Source: Rhodobacteraceae bacterium WFHF2C18 (GTDB lineage Bacteria; Pseudomonadota; Alphaproteobacteria; Rhodobacterales; Rhodobacteraceae). Taken from it: a stretch of 64,000 nt of DNA. Under the pieces are notes generated by a model. It saw nothing but the letters and a program-made list of their open reading frames with translations, ran no database searches and had not been told where the DNA came from. Below, piece by piece: positions 31,218 through 39,979 of this stretch (position 1 is the stretch's first letter; every line of letters begins with the position of its first letter). The DNA lies in contig NHTQ01000007.1 of assembly GCA_002166865.1 (NCBI GenBank), positions 124,001-188,000 on the forward strand, in the 5' to 3' direction. Position numbers and translations under genes: made by a program.

Positions 31218-31811
31218 TCACGCCGCAGCGAGATCGTCCCAGGAGGGACCGAGCCCGTAGGCAGTAAGGACGTGACGGAGATCAGCGAGGCGCCGGTAGA
31301 GCGCCGAGCGGCTGCCAAAGCCCTCGGCGGCCAGCGCCGTCACTGACCGATGGGCCAGCGCGCAGCAGAACCGGCGGTCGGCCTCGGGCAACCGCGCCAG
31401 TGCGGACTGCACGGCTTCGCGGGTCTGGATGTCCGCTTGCGCGTCACGGTCCTGGCCGTGCCAGGCGGCGAGTCCGTCCGATTCCGCCAACAGGCAGCCC
31501 AACGGCTCGACGCTGCTGGCGACAGGCGCGTCGAGGGAGAGCATCGTGCCGCCATGCGCCCGGCGCTGGCGGTGGTGCCGAATTGCGATCCGCGAGCACT
31601 GGTTGCGCAGCACGATGTTGGCGAAGGCGCCGATGGTGCCGCGGCGCTTGTCGAAGCCCGGCAGCCGGCAGATCAGATCGATCAGGAGGTCCTGGCGGAG
31701 ATCGTCGAGATCGGCGGCAGGGAGCGCCAGCTTGCGGTGCAGACGCCGCGCCGCGACGTCTGTCTCGTCGATCAGCGTGGCAAGTTCGGAGGGGGAAATC
31801 GGTGGGTGCAT
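31218..31811 (-). CDS. RNA polymerase sigma-70-like factor in phage early operon
   Basis: The 197-aa product has a sigma region-2-like start (LRQDLLIDLICRLPGFDKRRGTIGAFANIVLRNQCSRIAIRHHRQRR, residues 38-85) in which D-x-R-x-G-x-x-x-A-F-x-x-x-V-x-x-N resembles sigma region 2.2-2.4, a linker, and a region-4-like C-terminal HTH (RSVTALAAEGFGSRSALYRRLADLRHVL). It is small and divergent. It could redirect polymerase to phage promoters or act as an early-to-late switch. The 117-bp gap to the next gene may hold its promoter. The call is by domain pattern only. Confidence 0.7.
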   Translation of the reverse strand: MHPPISPSELATLIDETDVAARRLHRKLALPAADLDDLRQDLLIDLICRLPGFDKRRGTIGAFANIVLRNQCSRIAIRHHRQRRAHGGTMLSLDAPVASSVEPLGCLLAESDGLAAWHGQDRDAQADIQTREAVQSALARLPEADRRFCCALAHRSVTALAAEGFGSRSALYRRLADLRHVLTAYGLGPSWDDLAAA

Positions 31812-31928
31812 GTCGTTCGATCCTGGTCGTTTCCGTTCACGACCCGACCGTGCAACATACTGAAATCGTTTATCTCTCGGACTTCTCCTGAAAACCTCCC
31901 GAAAACCTCCCGGTGCCGGAGAACGGGT

Positions 31929-32924
31929 CTACGCTATGAACGCGATCTCTGACGGCGCGAGGGTGAGACGAGCGCCGACCTTGGACTTCCGCTCGATGAA
32001 CCCGTTGTCCGGAACCGCGGTCAGACGCGTGTTCCTTCGGAAGGCATCGCGTAGCCGGTTCATGCAGCGGTCGACCTGTTCGGGATTGCTCTCTCGTCCC
32101 GTGCTGGCCTGCAGTGTGGCCGCGAGGCTGTCCTTTGGCACCCAGCCGCCAGCAGCCACGGCCTCCTCCGCGAGCAGGACGAACGCGTCGAAGTCCCGCG
32201 GCTCGACGCCGAGTTCGATGCCCTCGAAGATCACACGGCGACCGATACGATCGATCTGGAGACGGGCGTCCGGCGCAGGCTGTCCCGTGGGCACGCGTAT
32301 CCGCCCGAGATCGAGCGCGAAGGGAAGATCTGGTTCGTCGCGAAGCAGGTCCTCGGCACGGGCCACCGTCATGCGCAGAGGCTCGAGCTGACGGGCGACT
32401 GCCGTGGGCAGATCGCAACTGCCGAGACTGATGAGGGCGACGGGGGCTTCACTTTCGATGGCGCCGCGCACGTGATCCACGATCTCCTGCGCAGTGTCCT
32501 CCCGCAGCCGTCGCACGAGGCAGACCTCTGCAGCGCGATTGTGGCCCTCGTGCCTCCCGAGTCGCCAGACCCGTATCGAGAGTGCCGTGGGGCCGGGCCC
32601 GCCGAGCCCCGACTGCTCGCGGATCGCGCGGCAGAGCGCGGCGATGTCGATGTCCAAGGTCTGGACATCCAGCGCATCTTCGTAGCGCTCGCATTCGCCT
32701 GTCTCCGGATCGACGACGACCAGTCCATCGTCGACGACCTGGAAGATCGCAGCGCCGTCGTCGCGCAGGTCCTCCCGCTCCACGAGGATCCCGCGGTTGC
32801 GAAGCGAACGGGCGAAACCGGGCTCGTAGAGCTTCAGGTCGGCAGCGCCGACGGCACGGATCGGATGACGATCACTCTGCCGCAGCAGCAGCCTGACCAA
32901 TTCTGCGGCGTTTGCGAATGTCAT
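31929..32924 (-). CDS. Unrecognised protein with OmpR-type winged-helix at the C-terminus
   Basis: The 331-aa product starts MTFANAAELVRLLLRQSDRHPIRAVGAADLK. Residues 1-70 look like a first small domain; the middle has SIRVWRLGRHEGHNRAAEVCLVRRLREDTAQEIVDHVRGAIESEAPVALISL, in the style of a ligand- or partner-binding alpha/beta fold. Residues about 225-330 resemble the Trans_reg_C winged helix: RVIFEGIELGVEPRDFDAFVLLAEEAVAAGGWVPKDSLAATL, with CMNRLRDAFRRN as recognition helix. It overlaps the next upstream gene by 53 bp, so the pair is coupled. A regulator of prophage state or of a stress response is possible. No known family was recalled. Confidence 0.65.
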   Translation of the reverse strand: MTFANAAELVRLLLRQSDRHPIRAVGAADLKLYEPGFARSLRNRGILVEREDLRDDGAAIFQVVDDGLVVVDPETGECERYEDALDVQTLDIDIAALCRAIREQSGLGGPGPTALSIRVWRLGRHEGHNRAAEVCLVRRLREDTAQEIVDHVRGAIESEAPVALISLGSCDLPTAVARQLEPLRMTVARAEDLLRDEPDLPFALDLGRIRVPTGQPAPDARLQIDRIGRRVIFEGIELGVEPRDFDAFVLLAEEAVAAGGWVPKDSLAATLQASTGRESNPEQVDRCMNRLRDAFRRNTRLTAVPDNGFIERKSKVGARLTLAPSEIAFIA

Positions 32925-34110
32925 TGTCTTCCAGCATCTCGAGGATGAGCCGTTCGTGGGAATGGTCACGCATGCTTACGGTGCGCGGCGGCCGGATGGT
33001 GACAGGAACCACCACCTCCGCGTCGTCCATCTCGATGATGACATCGATCTTGGCATGCACGATCCGCAGGTCGGCGATGTCGAGGTCCGACGCGACGTCC
33101 CTCAAACGCTTGAGGGCATTCTGGGAATCGCCAAGCGTCAGGAACCACGGAGAGCGGCGCAGACGCCCTGTCGTCGTGATCTGGGCTTCGTCGACGCGCA
33201 CCTCGCGCAAGGCGACATGCGTGATGTCGCCATCGGGGTCGAAGTGGAACTTGAACGCTGCGCCCAGCTTCTGCAGCGGCTCGAGCGTGTAGAGTTGCTC
33301 CTTCGCCGACGCTTCGAAGATGTCCTTGTCTCCCAGGACGTACTCTCCGAACAGCTTGACCAGCTTCTTGGCATCGGCGGCCGATTTCGAGCCGACGGCG
33401 ATGGAGCCGTGGCGGGGATCATACTCGATGGTCGACTGGACGATTTCGCGGAACTTCAGCGTGTCCTCGGTTCCCTCCTGGTCGACGTTCTTCGTCTCCG
33501 GTTTGGAGCCGTGCAGGATCAGGACGCGCAGCAGATCCTCCTCTTCGAACCACCGCACGTCGCAGTAGTGGCCGTTGTAGCGGCTCGCGAAATGCCGCCG
33601 CACCGCCTCCGTGAAATCTTTCTGCACACCGGCCTCGTGATGCCGCGGCTCGACGTCTTCGCGGTCGGCATCGCGCTCTAGCTTGGAGGAATGCGCGAGG
33701 AATGCCGCGGCGCTGAGCGCCCGGTCGAAGATGGCCCCGTGATCCAGCCATGTAACCAGGGCAATGAAGCGGGGGGTGAAGCGCAGGTCGTCGTCGCCGC
33801 CTTCGATGCGATAGGGCGCAAAGACATCGACCCCAGCCTCCGTGGCGATCTCCTGGATGATCCGGGCGCCGGCATCCGTGGACAGGGTGGAGATGTTGTA
33901 CAGGGCGAACTGCAGCTTGGCCGGAAACCGCGTGTCTGCCCTGGCGAAGAGGTTGAAGATCGCTTCGCGGCGTTTCTTGTCATCGTCGGGAAGGTCATCC
34001 CAATTGAAATCGATCTGCCCGAGATAGGGGCTCAGCAGACGGTGGAGCAATTCGATATCCACGGTTCTCGAAAAAGCGCGATCGACGAAATTTCTGATTC
34101 TCTTCGGCAT
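32872..34110 (-). CDS. Unrecognised 412-aa protein, partner of the winged-helix protein
   Basis: The product starts MPKRIRNFVDRAFSRTVDIELLHRLLSPYLGQIDFNWDDLPDDDKKRREAIFNLF; AAGAGGAG lies just upstream of the ATG at 34110. It shows a helical N-terminus (residues 1-130), a middle with FTEAVRRHFASRYNGHYCDVRWFEEEDLLRVLILHGSKPETKNVDQEG (about 165-215), and a beta-rich second half with paired strands and short acidic segments (IDVIIEMDDAEVVVPVTIRPPRTVSMRD). The end is basic then Ala-rich. No active-site motif of nucleases, NTPases or HTH stands out. As the first gene of the early operon it may sense or switch; this is inference. Confidence 0.65.
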   Translation of the reverse strand: MPKRIRNFVDRAFSRTVDIELLHRLLSPYLGQIDFNWDDLPDDDKKRREAIFNLFARADTRFPAKLQFALYNISTLSTDAGARIIQEIATEAGVDVFAPYRIEGGDDDLRFTPRFIALVTWLDHGAIFDRALSAAAFLAHSSKLERDADREDVEPRHHEAGVQKDFTEAVRRHFASRYNGHYCDVRWFEEEDLLRVLILHGSKPETKNVDQEGTEDTLKFREIVQSTIEYDPRHGSIAVGSKSAADAKKLVKLFGEYVLGDKDIFEASAKEQLYTLEPLQKLGAAFKFHFDPDGDITHVALREVRVDEAQITTTGRLRRSPWFLTLGDSQNALKRLRDVASDLDIADLRIVHAKIDVIIEMDDAEVVVPVTIRPPRTVSMRDHSHERLILEMLEDNDIRKRRRIGQAAAAAE

Positions 34111-34392
34111 ATGATCTCCTCTTGGTCCTGAAGGTCCTGCGAACGGGCAACGGCCCGAACGCCTTCCGGCGATCCGCTTCATCTTGCGCGAAGCGATGCG
34201 CTGCCGAAATTGGCCGAAGCGATGATGCCGATTCACGGCGCGAACGCGACGTGTGTTCCGATTATGTTCTACCCGACAGGACAACCACGAGTCGAGTCCG
34301 TGGCACCTCCACCCGTGCCCGTCCCGGCCACGTGGGACGGTTCGCGAATGCGGTGAGTAGGAGAAGGGCGAGACCTCACGGAACCGCCCTTC

Positions 34393-34592
34393 ATGAAACG
34401 CCCCAATCCCCTGCCACCCGACCAGATGACCCCCGCCGAGCGCCGCGCCGAGCTGTGCGGCCTGCTGGCGCTCGGGCTGGTCCGGCTGAAGTTGCGGGAA
34501 AAGGGCGAAGCTTCTGACGATACGAGAGAAATTCGCCTACACTCTCCGGCGAGCGCATGCCGTCATGCAACTCCAACTCACCGGAGACCCGC

Positions 34593-34596
<4 letters not shown>
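34393..34596 (+). CDS. Small protein of DUF2924/recombinase module
   Basis: The 67-aa product starts MKRPNPLPPDQMTPAERRAELCGLLALGLVRLKLREKGEAS. Small proteins with a PAER-x-x-E-x-x-x-x-L-A-x-G-L-x-R-L core are regularly found just before DUF2924 genes in Alphaproteobacteria. The end of the frame overlaps the DUF2924 start by 4 bp (ATGA). The C-terminal half looks poorly constrained, so the start region is better supported than the end. Function unknown; a site-specific role with the recombinase is inferred. Confidence 0.6.
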
Positions 34597-35041
<445 letters not shown>

Positions 35042-35045
<4 letters not shown>

Positions 35046-36352
35046 CGAAGCCGATCGTCCGCAAGCAGCGCTGCGCGATCTACACGCGCAAGTCGTCCGA
35101 GGAAGGGTTGGAGCAGGAGTTCAACTCGCTGCACGCACAGCGCGAGGCATGCGAGGCGTTCATCGCCAGTCAGCGGTCCGAAGGCTGGGTGCTGGTCCGC
35201 GACCAGTATGATGACGGCGGCATCTCCGGCGGCACGTTGGAGCGCCCTGGCCTTCAGCGGCTGTTGGAGGACATCGAGGAAGGGCTGGTCGACGTGGTCG
35301 TGGTCTACAAGATCGACCGCCTCAGCCGCTCGCTCGCCGACTTCGCCAAGCTGGTGGAGGTGTTCGACCGGAACGGTGTGACCTTCGTCTCGGTCACGCA
35401 GAGCTTCAACACGACCACGTCGATGGGGCGGCTGACGCTGAACATCCTGCTCTCGTTCGCCCAGTTCGAACGCGAGGTCACGGCTGAACGCATCCGCGAC
35501 AAGGTCGCCGCTAGCCGCAAGAAGGGCATGTGGATGGGCGGGGTCCCGCCCTACGGATACCGGGTGGAAAACCGCAAACTGGTGGTCGATGACGAAGCCG
35601 CCGAACACGTACGCTGGATCTTCGCCCGCTTCCTCGAGATCGGCTCGGGAACGGAGTTGGCGCGCGAGGTCGCAAAACGCGGCATTCGCACGCCGCGGGG
35701 CAACCGGATCGACAAGAAGTACCTGTACCGGATGCTGAACAACCGCGCCTACATCGGCGAAGCGGTGCACAAAGGCGAGAGCTATCCGGGCGAGCACGAG
35801 GCCATAATCGACCGCGAGACATGGGACCGTGTCCATGCGATCCTGCAGGAGAGCCCCCGCAAGCGGGCAATGCGGACTCGCGCCGAGACCCCGGCGCTGT
35901 TGAAGGGGCTGCTGTTCGGGCCGGACGGCGCGGCCTTCTCCCCGACGCACACCCGCAAAGGCGACAGACTATACCGCTACTATGTCAGCCAGACCGTGCT
36001 GAAGCATGGTGCCGGGTCATGCCCGGTCGGCCGTGTGCCCGCGGGCGAGATCGAAGCGGCCGTCATCGACCAGCTGCGCGCCGTGTTCCGCCAGCCGGAG
36101 ATCGTCGCAGGGACGTGGAAGGCGGCACGCGGCCACGCCGACGACGTCACCGAGGCCGACGCCCGGACGGCACTGCAACAGCTTGATCCGCTATGGGACG
36201 AGCTATTCCCTGCCGAACAGGCGCGCATCGTGGCGCTGTTGGTCGAGCGCGTGGACATCGGCACGGACGGGCTCAACGTCCGGCTGCGAGTCGACGGGCT
36301 CACCGGTCTGGCCCGCGAGATGCTGGCCGGCGACATCGAGGCGGCCGCATGA
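35042..36352 (+). CDS. Large serine recombinase (integrase candidate)
   Basis: The 436-aa product starts [41 protein letters not shown]. The catalytic resolvase domain has the serine in YTRKSSEEG and VVVYKIDRLSRSLADF and SVTQSFNTTTSMGRLTLNILLSFAQFEREVTAERIRDK; the recombinase domain follows from about residue 150 (PPYGYRVENRKLVVDDEAAEHVRWIFARF, then IRTPRGNRIDKKYLYRMLNNRAYIGEAVHKG). The zinc-ribbon region lacks most of the usual Cys pairs (one Cys, SCPVGR), and no long coiled coil is seen, so the C-terminus is shorter than phage phiC31-type enzymes. It probably moves this prophage or the neighbouring DNA; target site unknown. Confidence 0.9.
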
Positions 36353-36732
36353 CACGCGGGGCACCGATACCTGACACCGTGACGCTCCACGTACCGTTCC
36401 GCGTCGTGAAGCGCGGCGGGCGGAAGGAGATGCAGCTGCCGGAAGGCGCTACACAGCCGCGGCGCGCGGACAGCACACTCGTCAAGGCGCTGGCCCGCGC
36501 CTTCCGCTGGAAGAAGATGCTGGACTCGGGGGAGTGCGCCACCATCGCCGAACTGGCCGAGCGCGAGGGCATCGCGCCCTCCTACATGACCCGCGTTCTA
36601 CGGCTGACGCTGCTTTCGCCCGACATCGTTGTGGCGATCCTGGACGGGAAGCAGGGGCCGGATGTGACGCTGACGCGGCTGTTGGAGCCCTTCACGGCTC
36701 ATTGGTGTGACCAAGCGGACAGCTTTCTCTAA
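36349..36732 (+). CDS. HTH protein of recombinase module
   Basis: The 127-aa product starts MTRGAPIPDTVTLHVPFRVVKRGGRKEMQLPEGATQ. Residues 15-45 are a basic strand-rich head; a helix-turn-helix follows in ALARAFRWKKMLDSGECATIAELAEREGIAPSYMTRVLRLTLLSPDIV. The ATG overlaps the recombinase stop (ATGA). This small HTH protein is the regular third or fourth member of DUF2924/recombinase modules and may control the recombinase or act as a directionality factor. The end (EPFTAHWCDQADSFL) keeps the family-like W-x-x-Q pattern, so the gene looks complete rather than cut. Confidence 0.75.
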   Translation: MTRGAPIPDTVTLHVPFRVVKRGGRKEMQLPEGATQPRRADSTLVKALARAFRWKKMLDSGECATIAELAEREGIAPSYMTRVLRLTLLSPDIVVAILDGKQGPDVTLTRLLEPFTAHWCDQADSFL

Positions 36733-36772
36733 CATGATGAGTTATTCTCCCTCCAGGCTGAGATGTCTGCAC

Positions 36773-36787
36773 CTGGTGAACCACCAG
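36773..36787. promoter_or_regulatory. CTGGTG-AAC-CACCAG inverted repeat before the RHH gene
   Basis: Perfect 6-bp arms with a 3-base centre lie 77 bp upstream of the RHH gene start. Arc/CopG-type proteins often bind short inverted repeats in their own promoter. The sequence around it is AT-rich and could hold the operon promoter (a weak TCGACA ... CATCTT pair follows at about 36,811-36,839). Confidence 0.3.
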
Positions 36788-36863
36788 CAACGACCGAGAG
36801 GCACTCTGATATCGACAAAGGCTTCGTTTTGGTTCATCTTGGTGCAAAATGGTGGAGGTGGCT

Positions 36864-37043
36864 ATGCCCGGAGGCAAGAAGCGCTTCTCGGTGACCCTAG
36901 AGGAAGCAGACTACGAGGCACTCCGGGCCCTGGCCGAGGGGCACCGTCCTGCGCTATCACTCCAATACGTGGTAAACGTGGCGATAAAAGATCTTCTGGA
37001 AAAGCATGCTGCGCGCCAACTGACGCTTCCTTTGGATAAATAG
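36864..37043 (+). CDS. Ribbon-helix-helix (Arc/CopG-like) small regulator
   Basis: The 59-aa product MPGGKKRFSVTLEEADYEALRALAEG... has the ribbon-helix-helix layout: strand KKRFSVTLE, helix EEADYEALRALAEGH, and a second helix LSLQYVVNVAIKDLLEKH. A GGAGG site (36854-36858) supports ATG at 36864 over the in-frame ATG at 36849. It precedes the methyltransferase by 3 bp. The natural idea is a control protein that times methyltransferase and nuclease expression, similar in logic to C proteins of restriction-modification systems. The function is inferred from fold and place. Confidence 0.7.
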   Translation: MPGGKKRFSVTLEEADYEALRALAEGHRPALSLQYVVNVAIKDLLEKHAARQLTLPLDK

Positions 37044-37046
37044 TTT

Positions 37047-38405
37047 ATGAAGAAGCTGACGTTTATTGATCTATTTGCGGGATTGGGAGGCTTTCACAAG
37101 GCCCTTAATGATATGGGCCATAGCTGTGTATTTGCTTCTGAAATCGACGGAGAACTCGCAAACCTGTATGAAAAAAACTATGGTATTCGCCCTCATGGCG
37201 ATATCCGTCAGGCTATAGATCGCGTGCCGCCCCACGACATTTTGTGCGCTGGCTTTCCATGCCAGCCATTTTCAAAAGCCGGTGAGCAATTGGGATTTGA
37301 TTGTCCGCAGTGGGGCGATCTTTTCGACTATGTTCTGAAAATTCTCGATGAACATAAGCCCACCTACATCATGATTGAAAACGTACCCAATCTGCTCCGT
37401 CATAATGGCGGCAAGACTTGGGAAAGAATAAAAATGAGGTTGGAAAATCTTGAGTATGTGGTCGATAGCCGCAAGCTATCGCCCTTCATGTTTGGCGTTC
37501 CGCAGGTGCGTGAGCGGGCGATAATCGTCGGTGCCCGCACAGGATTGGACAATTTTTCATGGCCCGAACCGACCCACCAACTCGACGAAATCAGTATAAG
37601 AAGCATACTCGATAAAGATCCAGAAGATGCCCGGCCACTCGGCCCACGATTCATTCAGTATTTGGAAACCTGGCAAGCCCTAATTAATGCTCTTCCAAAG
37701 AGTGAGGCGCTTCCCTCGTTCCCAATATGGGCAATGGAGTTTGGCGCGACCTATCCCTACACAGAATTAACGCCGTATGCGACTGGCTTTGAGCGCATGG
37801 GAGCATATAATGGAGCGCTCGGATGCTCGCTTGCTGGCTTGGATGAAGAGGAAACGAAAAGAGCGCTTCCCGCTTACTCCATTGGCGAAGTGGAGAATTT
37901 TCCAGATTGGAAACAGAATTTCATCAGGCAAAATAGAGAGTTTTATTTACGCCACAAGAGCATAATCAATCGCTGGCTTCCTATGATCGAGAGTTTTGCG
38001 CCTAGCTTTCAAAAATTGGAATGGAACTGGAAAGGCGGCCCTCGCGACTTGTGGCAGACCGTGATCCAGTTCCGCGCATCTGGCATACGGGCGAAACGCC
38101 CTACCGCTGCACCATCATTGGTTGCGCTTACCACTAGTCAGGTCCCGGTCATCCCGTGGGAACGTCGCTACATGACCATGCGAGAATGTGCACGTCTTCA
38201 AAGTATGGGCGACCTAGAGCATCTGCCCGACAATCAGACGAGGGCCTACAAGGCGCTTGGAAACGCAGTCAATGTCGATGTAGTCGCAGCAGTGGCGAGG
38301 GCTTTGCTTCCCGAGGTAGAGCATCCTGACTTCCAAGCCGAAACGGAGACGTCACAGCATCAAGGGAATGGTAAGGCGGAAGACGAGCTAGAGCCAGCGG
38401 CTTGA
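37047..38405 (+). CDS. C5-cytosine DNA methyltransferase (Dcm type) of restriction island
   Basis: The 452-aa product starts [20 protein letters not shown]: motif [10 protein letters not shown], motif [17 protein letters not shown] with catalytic Cys, motif [18 protein letters not shown], motif [16 protein letters not shown], motif [16 protein letters not shown] and motif [17 protein letters not shown]. The stretch between motifs VIII and IX is long (about 190 residues, including a region with [16 protein letters not shown]), as expected for target recognition. It should protect host DNA at the site cut by the nuclease genes that follow. Base composition is much more AT-rich than the phage C5 methylase at 14-15 kb, and the two are not close relatives. 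Confidence 0.92.
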   Translation: MKKLTFIDLFAGLGGFHKALNDMGHSCVFASEIDGELANLYEKNYGIRPHGDIRQAIDRVPPHDILCAGFPCQPFSKAGEQLGFDCPQWGDLFDYVLKILDEHKPTYIMIENVPNLLRHNGGKTWERIKMRLENLEYVVDSRKLSPFMFGVPQVRERAIIVGARTGLDNFSWPEPTHQLDEISIRSILDKDPEDARPLGPRFIQYLETWQALINALPKSEALPSFPIWAMEFGATYPYTELTPYATGFERMGAYNGALGCSLAGLDEEETKRALPAYSIGEVENFPDWKQNFIRQNREFYLRHKSIINRWLPMIESFAPSFQKLEWNWKGGPRDLWQTVIQFRASGIRAKRPTAAPSLVALTTSQVPVIPWERRYMTMRECARLQSMGDLEHLPDNQTRAYKALGNAVNVDVVAAVARALLPEVEHPDFQAETETSQHQGNGKAEDELEPAA

Positions 38406-38433
38406 ATTAAGCAATCGTTTGAAGGGACGCTGG

Positions 38434-39963
38434 ATGTCAGTGAACAAAGTAGATATTCGTCCGGGGGTCAGCGTTCTCGCAGTCTTGCGCCACCTGAACT
38501 ACAAGCCGTGGTATGCACTTGCAGAATTCGTTGACAATGCGGTTGAGAGTTTCTCGCGGAACCGTGATGCTCTAAGGAGCCACCACGGCGAGTCCTACAA
38601 GCTCGCCGTCAACATCGATGTCGATCCCAGCCCTCCCGCGCGTATTTCAATCCGAGACAACGCCGCCGGCATAGCTGTATCCGAATTCGGACGTGCTTTT
38701 CGTGCAGCAGCCATACCGACTGATCGCAGCGGCCTCGCTGAATTCGGAATGGGCATGAAAAGCGCCGCTTGCTGGTTCGCGCCGCAGTGGCAAGTGCGCA
38801 CTTCTGCATTCGGCGAGCCACGAGCTCGTATCGTGCGCTTTGAAATCGAAAACATTGTGAATGATGGCATAGAAGAACTTGAGATCATTGAAAGGGAGGA
38901 AGCGTCAAGCAAGCATTATACTGAGGTAGTCCTTGAAAACATTTTTCATGTTCCAGTTGGCCGTACCGTGGGGAAGCTGAAGGAGCACTTAACTGATATT
39001 TATCGCGTTTTTATTCGCGAAGGCGAGCTTGAGTTGCGGTTTAACGGTGAAGTTCTTTCACCACAGCAACCTGCGATCCTCGAAGCGCCCTACTTCCGAG
39101 ATAGCGACGGAGTAAAAAGGACGTGGAGAAAGGAAATTGGTTTTGATTTTGGGGATGGTCTTTCCGTGCATGGCTTTGCAGCCTTGCGGGAAAAAGCAAA
39201 TACGGCGAAAGCAGGCTTTTCTTTATTTCGACGGGGCCGCGTCATTCAAGGGAGCGGGGATGAGGGGTATCGACCTGCTTTTATTTTCGGGAGCTCAAAC
39301 AGCTACCGCTACCAGAGACTGTTCGGGGAGTTGCATCTGACGGGCTTTGAGGTAAGCCATACAAAAGACGGCTTTCGATGGGATGATAACGAACAGCCAT
39401 TTCTCGAGTTGCTGCGCGACCACTTGGATGGCGATGATCTGCCCCTGCTCAAGCAAGCTGAAGGTTATCGGGTGCGCGTTGCTCGAGCGCAACTCTCGGA
39501 TACGGCGAGCCAGGCGGTCGACAACACCGCTCGTGCCATCGAAGAACGACTTCCCGCCGCTTTGCCTGGGCTTACCGACGCGCCTCCAGTCGACGCTCCG
39601 GGAGAGGAGCTGCCGCATGCGGGAACGCTCGCTCGAAAGCAATTCGACATTCGCTTTCGCGACAAAGACTGGCGGATCAATATCGAACTGACAGAGGATC
39701 CAGCCGAAAGTCAGTGGCTTGTCTTTAGCGATGTTGCTGCTTCCACGGAGCAACCACGTAGCCTCGATATCAGGGTCTCGCTTGCCCACCCATTCATGGT
39801 GCGATTTGCTCAGACAGATAGCGAGGATATGGAGGCCTTACTGAGAATTGCGGCGGCGCTCGCTCTCGCCGAAGTTGTAGCTCGCGACTCTGGTGTGCGC
39901 CATGCAGGGACAATCCGGCGCAACGTGAACGACATCATTAACTTCGCTCTCTCCGAGGCGTAA
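38434..39963 (+). CDS. GHKL ATPase, MORC/MutL-like, of restriction island
   Basis: The 509-aa product starts MSVNKVDIRPGVSVLAVLRHLNYKPWYALAEFVDNAVESF. The GHKL ATP site is clear: N box ALAEFVDNAVES (about residue 33), ISIRDNAAGI (a D-N-A-A-G form of the usual D-x-G-x-G), and FGMGMKSAACWFA. The rest holds a transducer-like domain with LFRRGRVIQGSGDEGYRPAFIFG. The ATG at 38434 has GAAGGGA upstream; a TTG at 38419 would add five residues. MORC-like ATPases in prokaryotic restriction systems are thought to clamp DNA and coordinate cleavage. It follows the methyltransferase by 28 bp and precedes the Z1 gene by 16 bp. Confidence 0.85.
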   Translation: MSVNKVDIRPGVSVLAVLRHLNYKPWYALAEFVDNAVESFSRNRDALRSHHGESYKLAVNIDVDPSPPARISIRDNAAGIAVSEFGRAFRAAAIPTDRSGLAEFGMGMKSAACWFAPQWQVRTSAFGEPRARIVRFEIENIVNDGIEELEIIEREEASSKHYTEVVLENIFHVPVGRTVGKLKEHLTDIYRVFIREGELELRFNGEVLSPQQPAILEAPYFRDSDGVKRTWRKEIGFDFGDGLSVHGFAALREKANTAKAGFSLFRRGRVIQGSGDEGYRPAFIFGSSNSYRYQRLFGELHLTGFEVSHTKDGFRWDDNEQPFLELLRDHLDGDDLPLLKQAEGYRVRVARAQLSDTASQAVDNTARAIEERLPAALPGLTDAPPVDAPGEELPHAGTLARKQFDIRFRDKDWRINIELTEDPAESQWLVFSDVAASTEQPRSLDIRVSLAHPFMVRFAQTDSEDMEALLRIAAALALAEVVARDSGVRHAGTIRRNVNDIINFALSEA

Positions 39964-39979
39964 CACTGGAAGGTGCTTC

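Noticed and set aside
36349..36732. Truncation of the HTH gene by the island
   Set aside because: The end keeps a family-like W-x-x-Q pattern and a natural stop; no evidence of a cut.
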